From contig CALQLA020000005.1 of NCBI GenBank assembly GCA_943331295.2, positions 62,001 through 126,000 on the forward strand: DNA of 64,000 nucleotides. Reading direction: 5' to 3'. The notes below the pieces were generated by a model. It worked only from the letters and a program-made list of their open reading frames with translations. It searched no databases and was not told where the DNA came from. Made by a program: the position numbers and the translations under genes. This DNA is from Bordetella parapertussis (lineage in GTDB: Bacteria; Pseudomonadota; Gammaproteobacteria; Burkholderiales; Casimicrobiaceae). Numbering within the stretch: position 1 is the stretch's first letter; every line of letters begins with the position of its first letter. Shown piece by piece: positions 1-8,061 of this stretch.

Positions 1-445
1 TGGGGGCTTTCGGGGCCTTCGGGGCCTTGGCACCGGCGAGCGACTTCTCGAGCGCCTCGATCTCGGGGATCGTGGCCTTCATCACATGGAACGCGTCGAG
101 CGACGCCGGCCCGCCGCAGTACAGGAACGAGTGCAGGCAGAGCTCCTGCAGTTCCTTCCGGGTGACGCCGTTCCTCATCGCGCCGCGCAGGTGGACCTTG
201 ATCTCGTTCGGGCGGTTCAACGCGATGCACTGGGCGAGGGTCACGAGGCTGCGGTCGTGCAGCGACAGCCCGGGCCGCTTCCACACCGTGCCCCAGCCGA
301 ATTCGGTGGCGATGTCCTGGAACGGCGCCGTGAAGTCGGCGGGGTCCCTGACGTTGCGCGCGACGTAGTCGGGTCCGAGGACCTTGCTGCGCATTTCCAG
401 GCCTTCCTTGTATGCCTTCGACCGTCCGTTCGCTTTGCTGCTCAC
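1..445 (-). CDS. Carboxymuconolactone decarboxylase family protein (PcaC-like), 3' end outside window
   Basis: Reading the minus strand from a GTG at 445 gives 148 residues with no stop before the window edge, so the C-terminus is missing. An AGGAG ribosome site lies just upstream of the GTG. The protein has the small helical CMD fold signature, including the run LVTLAQCIALNRPNEIKVHL and the HSFLYCGGPASLDAF segment. The family includes PcaC, which decarboxylates 4-carboxymuconolactone to 3-oxoadipate enol-lactone in protocatechuate degradation. The next gene upstream is a PcaD-like enol-lactonase, which supports a PcaC role. The CMD family also contains AhpD-like peroxidases, and no CxxC pair is visible here. 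The visible C-terminal tail turns into repeated Ala-Pro-Lys. Confidence 0.8.
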   Translation of the reverse strand, partial: MSSKANGRSKAYKEGLEMRSKVLGPDYVARNVRDPADFTAPFQDIATEFGWGTVWKRPGLSLHDRSLVTLAQCIALNRPNEIKVHLRGAMRNGVTRKELQELCLHSFLYCGGPASLDAFHVMKATIPEIEALEKSLAGAKAPKAPKAP

Positions 446-480
446 TGGCTTCTCCTCGGGGTAGGTTGGCGCGACGCCGG

Positions 481-1266
481 TCACCGCGGCGCGACGGTCC
501 GCGCTTCGCGCAGGAACGCGACGACCGCGGCGTTGAACGCATCGCTGCATTCGATCTGCATCATGTGCGGCGCGCCGGACAGCACCCGCAGCTCCGCATC
601 GGGGATGGCCTCGGCGAGCCGCGTCGCCGCCGCGATCGGCGTGGCCGCGTCGGCGTCGCCGGCGATCACCAGCGCCGGCACGGCGACTTCGGCGAGCCGC
701 GGCAGCGCGTCGAACGTGGAGATCGCGTGCCACGCGGCGGACCACGACGCGGGGTCGTCGGCGAGGAGGCGCGCCCGCACCGCCTCGACCCGCGGGTCGG
801 CGCGGAAGGCCGGGGTGAACCAGCGCTCGATCGTCGCCGGGACCACCGACGCCATGCCGTCCCTCACCGCCGCGAGGCCGCGCTCGGCGAGCAGCGGCCG
901 CACCTCGGGCGCGAAGCCGCCGGTGCAGCCGCAGGCGATGAGCGCCGCGACCGCGGCCGGGTGGTGGAGGGTGACGAGCTGCGCGAGCATGCCGCCGAAC
1001 GACAGCCCCAGCACGACCGCCGGCCCGCGGCAGCGGCGCGCCATCGCGGCGTGGATGTCGGCGACGTAGTCGTCGATCGTCGCCCGGCTGTCGCCCATCG
1101 CCGAGCGGCCGTGGCCGCGCAGGTCGAGCGCCGTCACGCGGTGCGTCGCCGCGGCGGCGGCCGCGAGCGGCGCCCAGAACGTGCCGTCGAGCCCCACCGG
1201 ATGCAGCAGCACGAGGTCGGGGCCCTCGCCCCGGGTCTCGCCATGAAGGTCCACCACCGATGCCAT
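481..1266 (-). CDS. pcaD: Alpha/beta hydrolase, probable 3-oxoadipate enol-lactonase (PcaD-like)
   Basis: This 261-residue alpha/beta hydrolase has the nucleophile elbow GLSFGG, an oxyanion-hole segment near LLHPVGLDGTFW, and a late GAPHMMQIE segment that supplies the catalytic histidine. PcaD enzymes hydrolyse 3-oxoadipate enol-lactone to 3-oxoadipate in the cytoplasm. The start is an ATG with AGGAGAG about 8 bases upstream. It lies just upstream of, and on the same strand as, a PcaC-like gene, and the two probably form one transcript. That context is the main reason for preferring PcaD over a generic hydrolase or esterase. The rest of the protocatechuate branch is not in the window, so the substrate is inferred. 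Confidence 0.65.
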   Translation of the reverse strand: MASVVDLHGETRGEGPDLVLLHPVGLDGTFWAPLAAAAAATHRVTALDLRGHGRSAMGDSRATIDDYVADIHAAMARRCRGPAVVLGLSFGGMLAQLVTLHHPAAVAALIACGCTGGFAPEVRPLLAERGLAAVRDGMASVVPATIERWFTPAFRADPRVEAVRARLLADDPASWSAAWHAISTFDALPRLAEVAVPALVIAGDADAATPIAAATRLAEAIPDAELRVLSGAPHMMQIECSDAFNAAVVAFLREARTVAPR

Positions 1267-1339
1267 CGCGCGCTCTCCTGTATCCCGCCCGTGCGCCCGC
1301 GCCGTCGACCCGCGAGGGCGGAGGACCGGACGCGGCCGA

Positions 1340-1966
1340 TCAAAAGACCGGGTGTTCCTCGCCGAACATCCGGTACCGGGCCACCGTGTGCACCTGCGAA
1401 TCCTGCTGCACGTCCTTCACCTGCGTCCGCGACATGATCCGCTTCAGCGTCTCGAGGTCGCCGAACGAGACCTCGGCGATGCCGTCGACGAACGCCTCGG
1501 GGCCGTCCTCGACGATGTCGACCTGGTAGCGGCGAAGCTCGGGGAACACGACGACCAGCGGCGCGTGCCGGTCGAGCCACCAGGACTTGAATTCGGCGCG
1601 CGTCATGTCCGCCCGGCGCTTCAGCGGGGCCAGCAGCTTGAACCGCGCCGGCAGGCCGGTGTCGACGAACGGGTGCTCCACCGTCTCGACGCGCTCGAAC
1701 TGCGACGCGTGGGCGGCGACGTCGGCCTGCACCTGCAGCCCGGCCTCGCTGGCGAGGCCCGCCGCGACCGCCGCCGTGTCGTCGAACCACAGCTCGGTCG
1801 CGGCGTCGAACGCGCCGGTGTCGCCGTCGACCTCGATCGAGATGGTGCAGCGCCGCAGGCCGGGGATCCGGGTGACGAGGTCGCAGTGACCGGCCAGCGC
1901 CCAGGCATCGAAGGCCGCACGGTCGAGCCCGGCCGCACGTTTGTGGAAGATGATGAGCTTGCGCAA
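1340..1966 (-). CDS. EthD-domain protein with two dimeric alpha/beta-barrel repeats
   Basis: The reading frame is open from 2017, but the better start is a TTG at 1966, preceded 5 bases upstream by a clean GGAGG. The 17 extra residues upstream of it are Pro/Thr-rich and not family-like. The resulting 208 residues contain two copies of the EthD-type ferredoxin-like fold. The first starts LIIFHKRAAGLDRAAF and the second starts FKLLAPLKRRADMTRAEF, with the DRHAPLV motif in the second. Such proteins act as small oxygenase, lactonizing or accessory proteins in aromatic or ether degradation. The exact reaction cannot be told from sequence. It is encoded directly upstream of the PcaD/PcaC-like genes on the same strand and is likely co-transcribed with them. 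Confidence 0.7.
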   Translation of the reverse strand: MRKLIIFHKRAAGLDRAAFDAWALAGHCDLVTRIPGLRRCTISIEVDGDTGAFDAATELWFDDTAAVAAGLASEAGLQVQADVAAHASQFERVETVEHPFVDTGLPARFKLLAPLKRRADMTRAEFKSWWLDRHAPLVVVFPELRRYQVDIVEDGPEAFVDGIAEVSFGDLETLKRIMSRTQVKDVQQDSQVHTVARYRMFGEEHPVF

Positions 1967-2022
1967 GGCTGCCTCCGGAGGGGGGGGCGTCGGAGTCGGC
2001 GCTCCGTCCGCGTTCAATCCGA

Positions 2023-2051
2023 ATCATAAACGATAGACCGCTCACTAAGAA
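2023..2051 (-). promoter_or_regulatory. Candidate sigma70 promoter for the EthD/pcaD/pcaC transcript
   Basis: On the minus strand a TATGAT -10-like hexamer (2023-2028) is separated by 17 bases from a weak TTCTTA -35-like hexamer (2046-2051). It lies in the divergent gap between the EthD gene and the shikimate dehydrogenase gene. This is position and consensus matching only. Confidence 0.35.
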
Positions 2052-2182
2052 GCGCGCCGGCGCCTGTGTTCGCGCCGCGGCATTCCCGCTACACTTCGAT
2101 GCTCATCGCAACCCGCCGTCCCGCCGCCGCCGCCGCTACCGCTCGCCTGCCGCGCCGATCGCGACCGTTCCACGGAACCCAC

Positions 2183-3001
2183 ATGATCACCGGCCACACC
2201 AAGCTCTTCTTCATTGTCGCGGACCCGGTGGCGCACGTCCGCACGCCGGGCATCTTCAACGCCTGGCTGGAGGACGCGGGCATCGATGCCGTCGTCGTCC
2301 CGGTCCACGTCGGGGCCGAGGGCCTCGCCGCGGTCGTCGACGCGCTGCGCCAGGTGCAGAACCTTGCCGCGATCATCGTCACGATCCCGCACAAGATCAG
2401 CATCGTCGGCCTCTGCGACGAGCTGCACCCGTCGGCGCGGCTGGCCGGCGCCGCCAACCTGGTCCGCCGCGATCCCGACGGCCGCCTCGTCGCCGCCAAC
2501 TTCGACGGCACCGGTTTCGTCGCCTCGCTCGAGGCGGCGACCGGCCCGGTCGCGGGGCGCGCGGTGTACCTCGCGGGCGCCGGCGGCGCCGCGCGCGCAA
2601 TCGCGTTCGCCGTCGCGGGGGCGGGCGCCTCGCGGTTAGCGATCTATAACCGGTCGGCGGCGAAGGCCGACCTGCTGCTCTCGGCGGTCGCGGCGGCGTT
2701 CCCGGGGACGGCGACGGAGCGCGCCGGCGGCGCGCCGCGCGATTTCGACATCGCCATCAACGGCACGTCGCTCGGCCTCCATGCCGGCGATGCGCTGCCG
2801 TTCACGCCGGATGCGCTGCCGGCCTCCGCCGCGGTTGCCGACGTGGTGATGCAGCCGCCGGTCACCGCGCTGCTCGCGGCGGCGCGCGCGCGCGGCCTCG
2901 CCATCGTGCCCGGGGACGCGATGCTGCGCTTCCAGCTCGCGGCGTGGGCGGACTTCGTCGGCCTCGCGCCGCGCGGCGCATCGCACGGAGGAAAGCCATG
3001 A
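2183..3001 (+). CDS. Shikimate/quinate dehydrogenase family protein (AroE-like)
   Basis: The 272-residue protein has the AroE architecture. An N-terminal catalytic domain carries IIVTIPHK, whose Lys is the catalytic lysine, and NFDGTGF, a variant of the family's NTDG motif. A Rossmann NADP domain begins VYLAGAGGAARAIAF. The family reduces 3-dehydroshikimate, or the quinate equivalent, reversibly. The frame is open further upstream, but ATG 2183 fits the family N-terminus (a ...HTKLFFIVADPVAH segment). The change from NTDG to NFDG suggests a specialised paralogue rather than the housekeeping AroE. It ends in an ATGA overlap with the next dehydrogenase gene, so the two are translationally coupled and probably work on one substrate series. 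Confidence 0.75.
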   Translation: MITGHTKLFFIVADPVAHVRTPGIFNAWLEDAGIDAVVVPVHVGAEGLAAVVDALRQVQNLAAIIVTIPHKISIVGLCDELHPSARLAGAANLVRRDPDGRLVAANFDGTGFVASLEAATGPVAGRAVYLAGAGGAARAIAFAVAGAGASRLAIYNRSAAKADLLLSAVAAAFPGTATERAGGAPRDFDIAINGTSLGLHAGDALPFTPDALPASAAVADVVMQPPVTALLAAARARGLAIVPGDAMLRFQLAAWADFVGLAPRGASHGGKP

Positions 3002-4080
3002 TCATCTTCGGCTCGCCGGGACGCTACGTGCAGGGGCCGGACGTGCTGGACCGCGCCGGCACGGAGTTTTCGGCCCTCGGCGGCGCGACGCTGCTGCTGA
3101 TCGACCCGGCGCTGCCGGCTTCGCTGGGTGCGCGCTTGCGGCAGTCCTGCGCGGAGGCAGGGGTGGATCTCTCCGTCGTCGAATTCGGCGGCGAGTGCTC
3201 GCCCGACGAGATCGACCGGCTGGAGCGCGCGGCCCAGGGTTTCCGGCCGGCCGTCGTGGCCGCCGCCGGCGGCGGCAAGTGCCTCGACTCGGGCAAGGCG
3301 CTGGGCGGGCGGCTCGGCGCGCGGGTGGCGATGATCCCGACCATCGCGTCCAACGACTCGCCGACCAGCCACATCTACGTCCTCTACGACGCCGACCACC
3401 GCCTGCTGCGCGTCGAGCGCCTCGCACGCAACCCCGATCTCGTGCTGGTCGACACCGGGGTCATCGCGTGCGCGCCGGCGCACCTGCTGGCGGCCGGAAT
3501 CGGCGACGCGCTGGTCAAGCGCTACGAGGTCGAGCAGTGCGTCGGCGCCGCCGCGGGCCGCAACGTGTTCGGCTCGTCGCCGTCGATCGCCGCGCTGGCG
3601 CTGGCGAGGAGCTGCCACGACATCCTGCGGGCCGACGCCGTCGCGGCGCTGGCCGCGGTGCGCGCGCAGGTGCCCGACGCGGCGCTCGAGCGGATCGTCG
3701 AGGCCTGCGTGCTGATGTCGGGGCTCAGCTTCGAAAGCGGCGGGCTGTCGATCGCGCACGCGATGACGCGGGGACTCTCGGCGGTGAAGGCGGTGGCGCG
3801 GTCGCTGCACGGTTTCCAGGTGGCCTACGGCGTGACCGTCCAGCTCGTGCTGGAAGGCCGCGATGATGCGTACATGGCCGACCACGCGGCGTTCTGCCGG
3901 GAGGTGGGGCTGCCGTTGTCGCTCGCGGCGCTCGGCCTGCCCGCACCGCAGGACAGCGAGCTCACGACGATCGCGGATCTCACGCTGGCCGCGCCGCACC
4001 TGCAGAACTTCGCGCGCCCGATCGCCCGCGACGAATTCATCGCGGCGATGCGGGAGGTCGAGGCGCGCTACGCCGGTTGA
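2998..4080 (+). CDS. GldA-type iron/zinc-containing alcohol dehydrogenase
   Basis: This 360-residue group III polyol dehydrogenase resembles glycerol dehydrogenase. The NAD-binding GGGKCLDSGKAL and the IPTIASNDSPTS segments are in family positions. The three metal ligands can be seen: Asp in GIGDALVKR, His in LSIAHAMTRG and His in SLHGFQVAYG. It should oxidise a vicinal diol or polyol with NAD+ in the cytoplasm. The start ATG overlaps the stop of the AroE-like gene by four bases (2998-3001), implying co-translation. Glycerol is the textbook substrate, but pairing with an AroE-like enzyme suggests a cyclic or hydroxy-acid substrate. That is inference. Confidence 0.8.
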   Translation: MIIFGSPGRYVQGPDVLDRAGTEFSALGGATLLLIDPALPASLGARLRQSCAEAGVDLSVVEFGGECSPDEIDRLERAAQGFRPAVVAAAGGGKCLDSGKALGGRLGARVAMIPTIASNDSPTSHIYVLYDADHRLLRVERLARNPDLVLVDTGVIACAPAHLLAAGIGDALVKRYEVEQCVGAAAGRNVFGSSPSIAALALARSCHDILRADAVAALAAVRAQVPDAALERIVEACVLMSGLSFESGGLSIAHAMTRGLSAVKAVARSLHGFQVAYGVTVQLVLEGRDDAYMADHAAFCREVGLPLSLAALGLPAPQDSELTTIADLTLAAPHLQNFARPIARDEFIAAMREVEARYAG

Positions 4081-4116
4081 GTCGCCGGACCGGCCGGGGC
4101 CCGGGAAGGGAAGCCT

Positions 4117-5136
4117 TCAGCCCGCGGTGACCGGGCGCAGCGGAAACGTCCGTGCCCGCAGCTGCCCGCAGCCGGCCTCCACGTCCTGCCCTGCCGACTG
4201 CCGCAGCTTGGTCAGGATGCCGCGGGCGTTGAGCGCGGCCGCCATCGCCGCCGCGCGCGCCGCCGCGGGGCGGCGGAACGCCAGCCCGTCGACCGCGTTG
4301 TAGGGGATCAGGTTCATCACCGCGTACTTGCCCGCCAGCAGCCGGGCGATGCCGTCGACCTCGTCGGCGCCGTCGTTGATCCCGTCCAGCAGCGTCCACT
4401 GGTACTGGGTCGGGTAGTGCGTGGCGCGGGCATAGTCCTCGGCCAGTGCGACCAGCTCGTCCGGATCGATCCGCGGCGCGCGCGGCAGGAGGCTCGCGCG
4501 GCGCGCGGCGGAGGTCGAGTGCAGCGACAGTGCCAGCGCCGGCTTCACCCGGCCCTGCGGGAGCCGCTCGAACACGCGGCGGTCGCCGACGGTCGAGAAC
4601 ACGAGGTTCTTGTGCCCGATCGCGCCTTCGGTGCCCAGCAGGTCGATCGCGTCGAGGACGTTGTCGAGGTTGTGCGCCGGCTCGCCCATGCCCATGAACA
4701 CGACCTTGCGCACGGGCCGCAGTGCCCGGGCGAGCACCACCTGCGCGACGATCTCGGCGCTGCCCAGGTGGCGCGCGAGGCCGTCCTTCCCCGTCATGCA
4801 GAACACGCAGCCGACCGCGCAGCCGACCTGCGTCGACACGCAGAGGCCGGCCCCGGGCAGCAGCACGCACTCGATCGCCTGGCCGTCGACGAGGTCGAGG
4901 AGGAGCCGCGCCGAGCCGTCCGCGCCGTCGTGCGTCGAGCGCAGGCGAACGAGCGCGGCGAGTTCCGCGGCGACTTCGGGCAACCCTTCGCGCAGCCGCC
5001 GCGGATGGAAATCGTCGGTCGGCCGCGACGCCGTGTGCAACGGTTGCGCCTGCATCCACGCGCGCAGCACGAGGCGCTCGTGGCAGGGCTTGGCGCCCAG
5101 CGCGGCAAGGCGGGAGTGGAGGTGGGAAAGGCGCAT
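4117..5136 (-). CDS. RlmN/Cfr-family radical SAM methyltransferase
   Basis: This 339-residue radical SAM enzyme carries CAVGCVFC, the CX3CX2C cluster motif (Cys106, 110, 113). It also has both cysteines that RlmN-type enzymes need for methyl transfer: Cys99 in GLCVSTQVG and Cys323 in EAGCGQL. The MGMGEP motif is present too. RlmN methylates C2 of A2503 in 23S rRNA and an adenine in some tRNAs. ATG 5136 is chosen because the frame upstream reads as low-complexity Pro/Arg/Gly. The protein is shorter than typical RlmN and has a reduced N-terminal domain, so it may be a second RlmN-like paralogue rather than the main housekeeping copy. Confidence 0.75.
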   Translation of the reverse strand: MRLSHLHSRLAALGAKPCHERLVLRAWMQAQPLHTASRPTDDFHPRRLREGLPEVAAELAALVRLRSTHDGADGSARLLLDLVDGQAIECVLLPGAGLCVSTQVGCAVGCVFCMTGKDGLARHLGSAEIVAQVVLARALRPVRKVVFMGMGEPAHNLDNVLDAIDLLGTEGAIGHKNLVFSTVGDRRVFERLPQGRVKPALALSLHSTSAARRASLLPRAPRIDPDELVALAEDYARATHYPTQYQWTLLDGINDGADEVDGIARLLAGKYAVMNLIPYNAVDGLAFRRPAAARAAAMAAALNARGILTKLRQSAGQDVEAGCGQLRARTFPLRPVTAG

Positions 5137-5258
5137 GGCGGGAGGCGGCGAAAAAGGGGCGTTGGCCGCGGCCGGCATTGTGCCACGCGGGCGGCCTGCC
5201 GACGGCGACCGGGTGCCGGGGCGCAGGAAGGGAACGGGTGCCTGCGCCCCCCCCGCCA

Positions 5259-5287
5259 TTGGCCGTCCCTCGCGGACGGAGTACCAT
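5259..5287 (+). promoter_or_regulatory. Candidate sigma70 promoter upstream of the manganese riboswitch
   Basis: TTGGCC (5259-5264) and TACCAT (5282-5287) are separated by exactly 17 bases. They lie immediately before the predicted yybP-ykoY aptamer, which is where its promoter should be. Confidence 0.5.
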
Positions 5288-5291
5288 CGCG

Positions 5292-5412
5292 GGGTCATTG
5301 GGGAGTAGCCGCTCCGCCCGGTCGCGGGGGGAGGCCCGCGTAACATGCTTGGCCGCAAGGTCGTGGCGCGGGCGGTTCCAGGGCTTGGCGAGACCTTTGA
5401 TCATGCCGCCGC
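5292..5412 (+). promoter_or_regulatory. Putative yybP-ykoY manganese riboswitch
   Basis: The untranslated leader of the GDT1-family gene contains the two hallmark conserved strands of the yybP-ykoY class. These are GGGGAGTAGCC near 5300-5310 and GGCGAGACCTTTGATC near 5387-5402, which can pair at the base (GGTCA with TGATC). Between them lie a GC-rich arm and a TAACATGCTTGGCC segment matching the conserved CAACAT-type loop. Riboswitches of this class bind Mn2+ and switch on exporters. The downstream gene encodes an UPF0016/GDT1 transporter, a known partner of this class. The identification rests on motif recognition, not on a covariance model. Confidence 0.75.
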
Positions 5413-5469
5413 CGGAAGGGCCGGGGGGTGCGTGGTCAAGCGTCGCCGATCAGGTCCTTGGAGCACAGC

Positions 5470-6045
5470 ATGGAAGGTTTCCTCGTAGCAACGGGCGTCG
5501 TCGCGCTGGCCGAGATCGGCGACAAGACGCAGCTCCTCGCGTTCATCCTCGCGGCGAAATTCCGCCGGCCCGTGCCGATCATCCTCGGCATCCTGGTCGC
5601 GACGCTCGCCAACCACGCCGGCGCCGCGGCGCTCGGCGCGTGGATCACGTCGCTGCTGGGTCCGCAGACGCTGCGCTGGGTGCTCGGCCTGTCGTTCCTC
5701 GCGATGGCGATCTGGACGCTGATCCCCGACAAGCTCGACGAAGGCGACGCCAAGCTCGCGCGCTACGGCGTGTTCGGCACGACGGTGATCGCGTTCTTCC
5801 TGGCCGAAATGGGGGACAAGACGCAGATCGCGACGGTCGCCCTCGCCGCGCAGTACCACGCGTTCTTCGCCATCGTGGCCGGCACCACGCTGGGGATGAT
5901 GATCGCCAACGTGCCGGCGGTGATCCTCGGTGACAGGATCGCGCAGCGGATGCCGGTGCGGCTGGTGCACGGCATCGCCGCCGCCGTGTTCGCGGTGCTG
6001 GGCATCGCGACGCTGCTGGGGGCCGGCGAGCGGTTCGGCGTCTGA
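5470..6045 (+). CDS. GDT1/TMEM165 (UPF0016) family cation exporter, probably Mn2+
   Basis: This 191-residue, six-helix membrane protein has the two diagnostic repeats AEIGDKTQ (Glu15-Thr20) and AEMGDKTQ (Glu113-Thr118), the internal duplication of the UPF0016 family. Family members exchange Mn2+ or Ca2+ for protons, and bacterial members such as Vibrio MneA export manganese. The putative yybP-ykoY riboswitch in its leader argues for Mn2+ and for induction by excess Mn2+. ATG 5470 places the first motif at the usual distance from the N-terminus, and a GGAG lies close upstream. It appears to be monocistronic. Confidence 0.88.
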   Translation: MEGFLVATGVVALAEIGDKTQLLAFILAAKFRRPVPIILGILVATLANHAGAAALGAWITSLLGPQTLRWVLGLSFLAMAIWTLIPDKLDEGDAKLARYGVFGTTVIAFFLAEMGDKTQIATVALAAQYHAFFAIVAGTTLGMMIANVPAVILGDRIAQRMPVRLVHGIAAAVFAVLGIATLLGAGERFGV

Positions 6046-6060
6046 CGTTCGCGAATCCGT

Positions 6061-6156
6061 TTGCCGCGACCGGCGACGGTTCGCTATAGTGCGCCACCAG
6101 AGCGATTTGGGGTCTGACCCCGTCATTTCCGGGGCGGGTCGACATCCGCGTCGACC
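6061..6156 (+). promoter_or_regulatory. Promoter-like hexamers followed by two short palindromes
   Basis: TTGCCG (6061-6066) and TATAGT (6085-6090) are spaced by 18 bases. Downstream lie GGGGTCTGACCCC (6109-6121) and the 7-bp inverted repeat GGTCGAC/GTCGACC (6137-6143, 6150-6156). The palindromes sit between the likely transcription start and the ABM-domain gene, where an operator or leader hairpin could act. Confidence 0.4.
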
Positions 6157-6180
6157 GCATTGCATCGCCGGGAGTCGTCC

Positions 6181-6864
6181 ATGTTCGCAGTGATCTTCGA
6201 GGTGCAGCCCGATCCCGACCAGTGGGAGACCTACCTCGCCCACGCCAAGATCCTGCGGCCGGAACTGGAGCAGATCGACGGCTTCGTCGACAACATCCGC
6301 TACCGCAGCCTGACCCGCGACGGCTGGATCCTCTCGCTGTCGGGCTGGCGCGACGAAAAGGCGCTGATCCGCTGGCGCACCCGCGCCAACCACCACGACA
6401 TGCAGCAGAAGGGTCGCGGCGGCGTGCTGCTCGACTACGACCTGCGCGTCGGCGAGGTCGCGCAGGACAGCCACCTGCCGCCGGGCCAGTCGCTGCGGGC
6501 GCAGCGGCTCGACGAGACGGAAGTGGGCGCGGGCACCGCGGTGACGCTGATCGCCGCCACCCGGGCGCCCGCGTGGGTCGCGGCCAGCGATCCGCAGGCG
6601 GTCGCCGCGGCGCTCGGCTTCCCGCCCGACGGCAGCGGTGCCGTCAGGTGGGACGTCTTCGACGCGATGCTCTTTCCCGGGCAGGTGGTGGTGCTCGCCA
6701 CCTGGCGCGACCGGCCGGCCGCCGAGGCGTTCGAGGCCGCCGTCGCGTTGCCCGACGGCGCGCGGCTGCGACGGATTCGCGTCATCCGCGAGTACGGCAT
6801 GTTCGACCGGCGCGAGGCGCCGCAGTATTACCCGGCGGTCACGCGCGTCCGTTCCGGAGCGTGA
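6181..6864 (+). CDS. Antibiotic biosynthesis monooxygenase (ABM)-domain protein
   Basis: The 227-residue protein begins MFAVIFEVQPDPDQWETYL, the first strand and helix of an ABM/ferredoxin-like barrel. It continues with LSLSGWRDEKALIRWR, the usual Trp-centred segment. The C-terminal half (about 118-215) again contains a VVVLATWRDRPAAEAFEA pattern, so two ABM-like modules are likely. Proteins of this type include small cofactor-free monooxygenases and haem-degrading enzymes, but many have no known role. ATG 6181 has GGGAG upstream. The neighbours give no pathway hint. It is convergent with the carbonic anhydrase gene. Confidence 0.65.
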   Translation: MFAVIFEVQPDPDQWETYLAHAKILRPELEQIDGFVDNIRYRSLTRDGWILSLSGWRDEKALIRWRTRANHHDMQQKGRGGVLLDYDLRVGEVAQDSHLPPGQSLRAQRLDETEVGAGTAVTLIAATRAPAWVAASDPQAVAAALGFPPDGSGAVRWDVFDAMLFPGQVVVLATWRDRPAAEAFEAAVALPDGARLRRIRVIREYGMFDRREAPQYYPAVTRVRSGA

Positions 6865-6912
6865 GCGCGGGAACGGCGGATCGGGACAGCAGGGCGCCCG
6901 CGCCGCCCGCAA

Positions 6913-7653
6913 CTAGACGAGCGTGATCTTGCCGGTAGCAATGTCGTAGACCGCGCCGACGATGTCGATCTTCTTGCTGGCGTAGGCCTTCGCGATGATC
7001 GGCTGCGATTGCTTGAGGCGCGCCACCTGCCGCTTCACGTTCTCGGCAATCGCATTGTCGAGGAGCTTGCCCGACTTCGCTTTCTTCGCTTCGTAGACCG
7101 CGGGCTTGATCGCGGCGACCAGCTCCGGCAGGTGTCCGGGCAGGACGGCCTTGTCCTTCATCACCTTGATCGCGGCGTCCACGGCGCCGCAGCCGCTGTG
7201 GCCCAGCACCATCACCAGCGGGACGCCGAGGAACTGGACGCCGTACTCGATCGACGCCACCAGGTCGGGGCTCAGGATGTTGCCGGCAACGCGCGCGACG
7301 AAGAGGTCGCCGGGCCCCTCGTCGAACGCGAATTCGGGTGCGAGGCGCGCGTCGGCGCAACTCAGAATCGCCGCGATCGGGTGCTGTCCCTCGACCCGGG
7401 CCGTGCGGCCTACCGAGAAGTCGCGCGCCGTCGGCGTGTTCGCCACGTAGCGCGCGTTGCCGTCCATCAGGCGCTTCAGTGCCTCCGCCGGCGCGATGGC
7501 GTTCGGCGCCGGGGGCGCGCCGGGTGCCGGCGGGTCGGCGGCGACGGCTGCCCCGATGGCCCAGGGCGCAAGCGCCGCGACGGCGCCGGTTCTGAGGAAA
7601 CTGCGGCGTGACACCTCGGGTTCATGCTCCAGATCACCACACAGATCGCACAT
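6913..7653 (-). CDS. Tat-exported beta-class carbonic anhydrase
   Basis: This 246-residue beta-carbonic anhydrase interconverts CO2 and bicarbonate. The zinc ligands and Asp-Arg dyad are visible: Cys99, Asp101 and Arg103 in LSCADARL, then His152 and Cys155 in LGHSGC. The N-terminus has a twin-arginine signal, SRRSFLRTG (residues 15-23), followed by an Ala-rich hydrophobic stretch, so the folded enzyme is probably exported to the periplasm. A short Cys-containing segment (MCDLCGD) precedes the Tat motif. CGGAG upstream of the ATG supports the start. Most beta-CAs are cytoplasmic, so the Tat signal is notable, though exported homologues are known. Confidence 0.88.
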   Translation of the reverse strand: MCDLCGDLEHEPEVSRRSFLRTGAVAALAPWAIGAAVAADPPAPGAPPAPNAIAPAEALKRLMDGNARYVANTPTARDFSVGRTARVEGQHPIAAILSCADARLAPEFAFDEGPGDLFVARVAGNILSPDLVASIEYGVQFLGVPLVMVLGHSGCGAVDAAIKVMKDKAVLPGHLPELVAAIKPAVYEAKKAKSGKLLDNAIAENVKRQVARLKQSQPIIAKAYASKKIDIVGAVYDIATGKITLV

Positions 7654-7674
7654 TCGTCTGGCTCCGTTGTCATT

Positions 7675-7710
7675 GGGTTAAGGTCAAATGACCGAGCCGG
7701 AATTTAACCC
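7675..7710. promoter_or_regulatory. Nested palindrome upstream of the carbonic anhydrase gene
   Basis: GGGTTAA (7675-7681) is inverted as TTAACCC (7704-7710). Between them, adjacent to the first arm, is the perfect palindrome GGTCAAATGACC (7682-7693). It starts 22 bases before the carbonic anhydrase ATG, so it may be an operator or leader hairpin. No known regulator motif is assigned. The rest of the 7654-8061 gap shows no further gene or clear signal apart from the start region of the next gene. Confidence 0.4.
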
Positions 7711-8061
7711 ATAGACGCCCCGGGCAGGTGCTGCAGCGATGTAAATTCTTCGTGGCGCTGACAGGGCGACGGGTGCGCCGGCCGGCAACGACCGCCGGAT
7801 ACGCGTCTTGCCGGGTCGCCGGCGAACGCACCTCCATCACGCCGGAAAGCGGTTGAGACACCGGCGCCCAAGCCGCGCTGAACGAGAATCGATTCACCCG
7901 TTGGATGACGGGCCTGTGCCAAGACTTGATGCCACTAGACTAGGCATCGTCTTTCAAGCCTGCGTGCAGGCGGAGAAACGCTTGCCTCCCCGGCAGAGAC
8001 CTCGGTCATGGCATTGCGTGGTGCCGCCGAACCGACCTGATCCCTCAAGGACACCCACGGC

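Noticed and set aside
1967..2017. N-terminal extension of the EthD protein from the upstream start
   Set aside because: The 17 residues are Pro/Thr-rich and the TTG at 1966 has a much better ribosome site and matches the family start.
6109..6121. GGGGTCTGACCCC palindrome as a transposon end
   Set aside because: A single short palindrome without a partner or transposase gene; listed only as a local regulatory-type signal.
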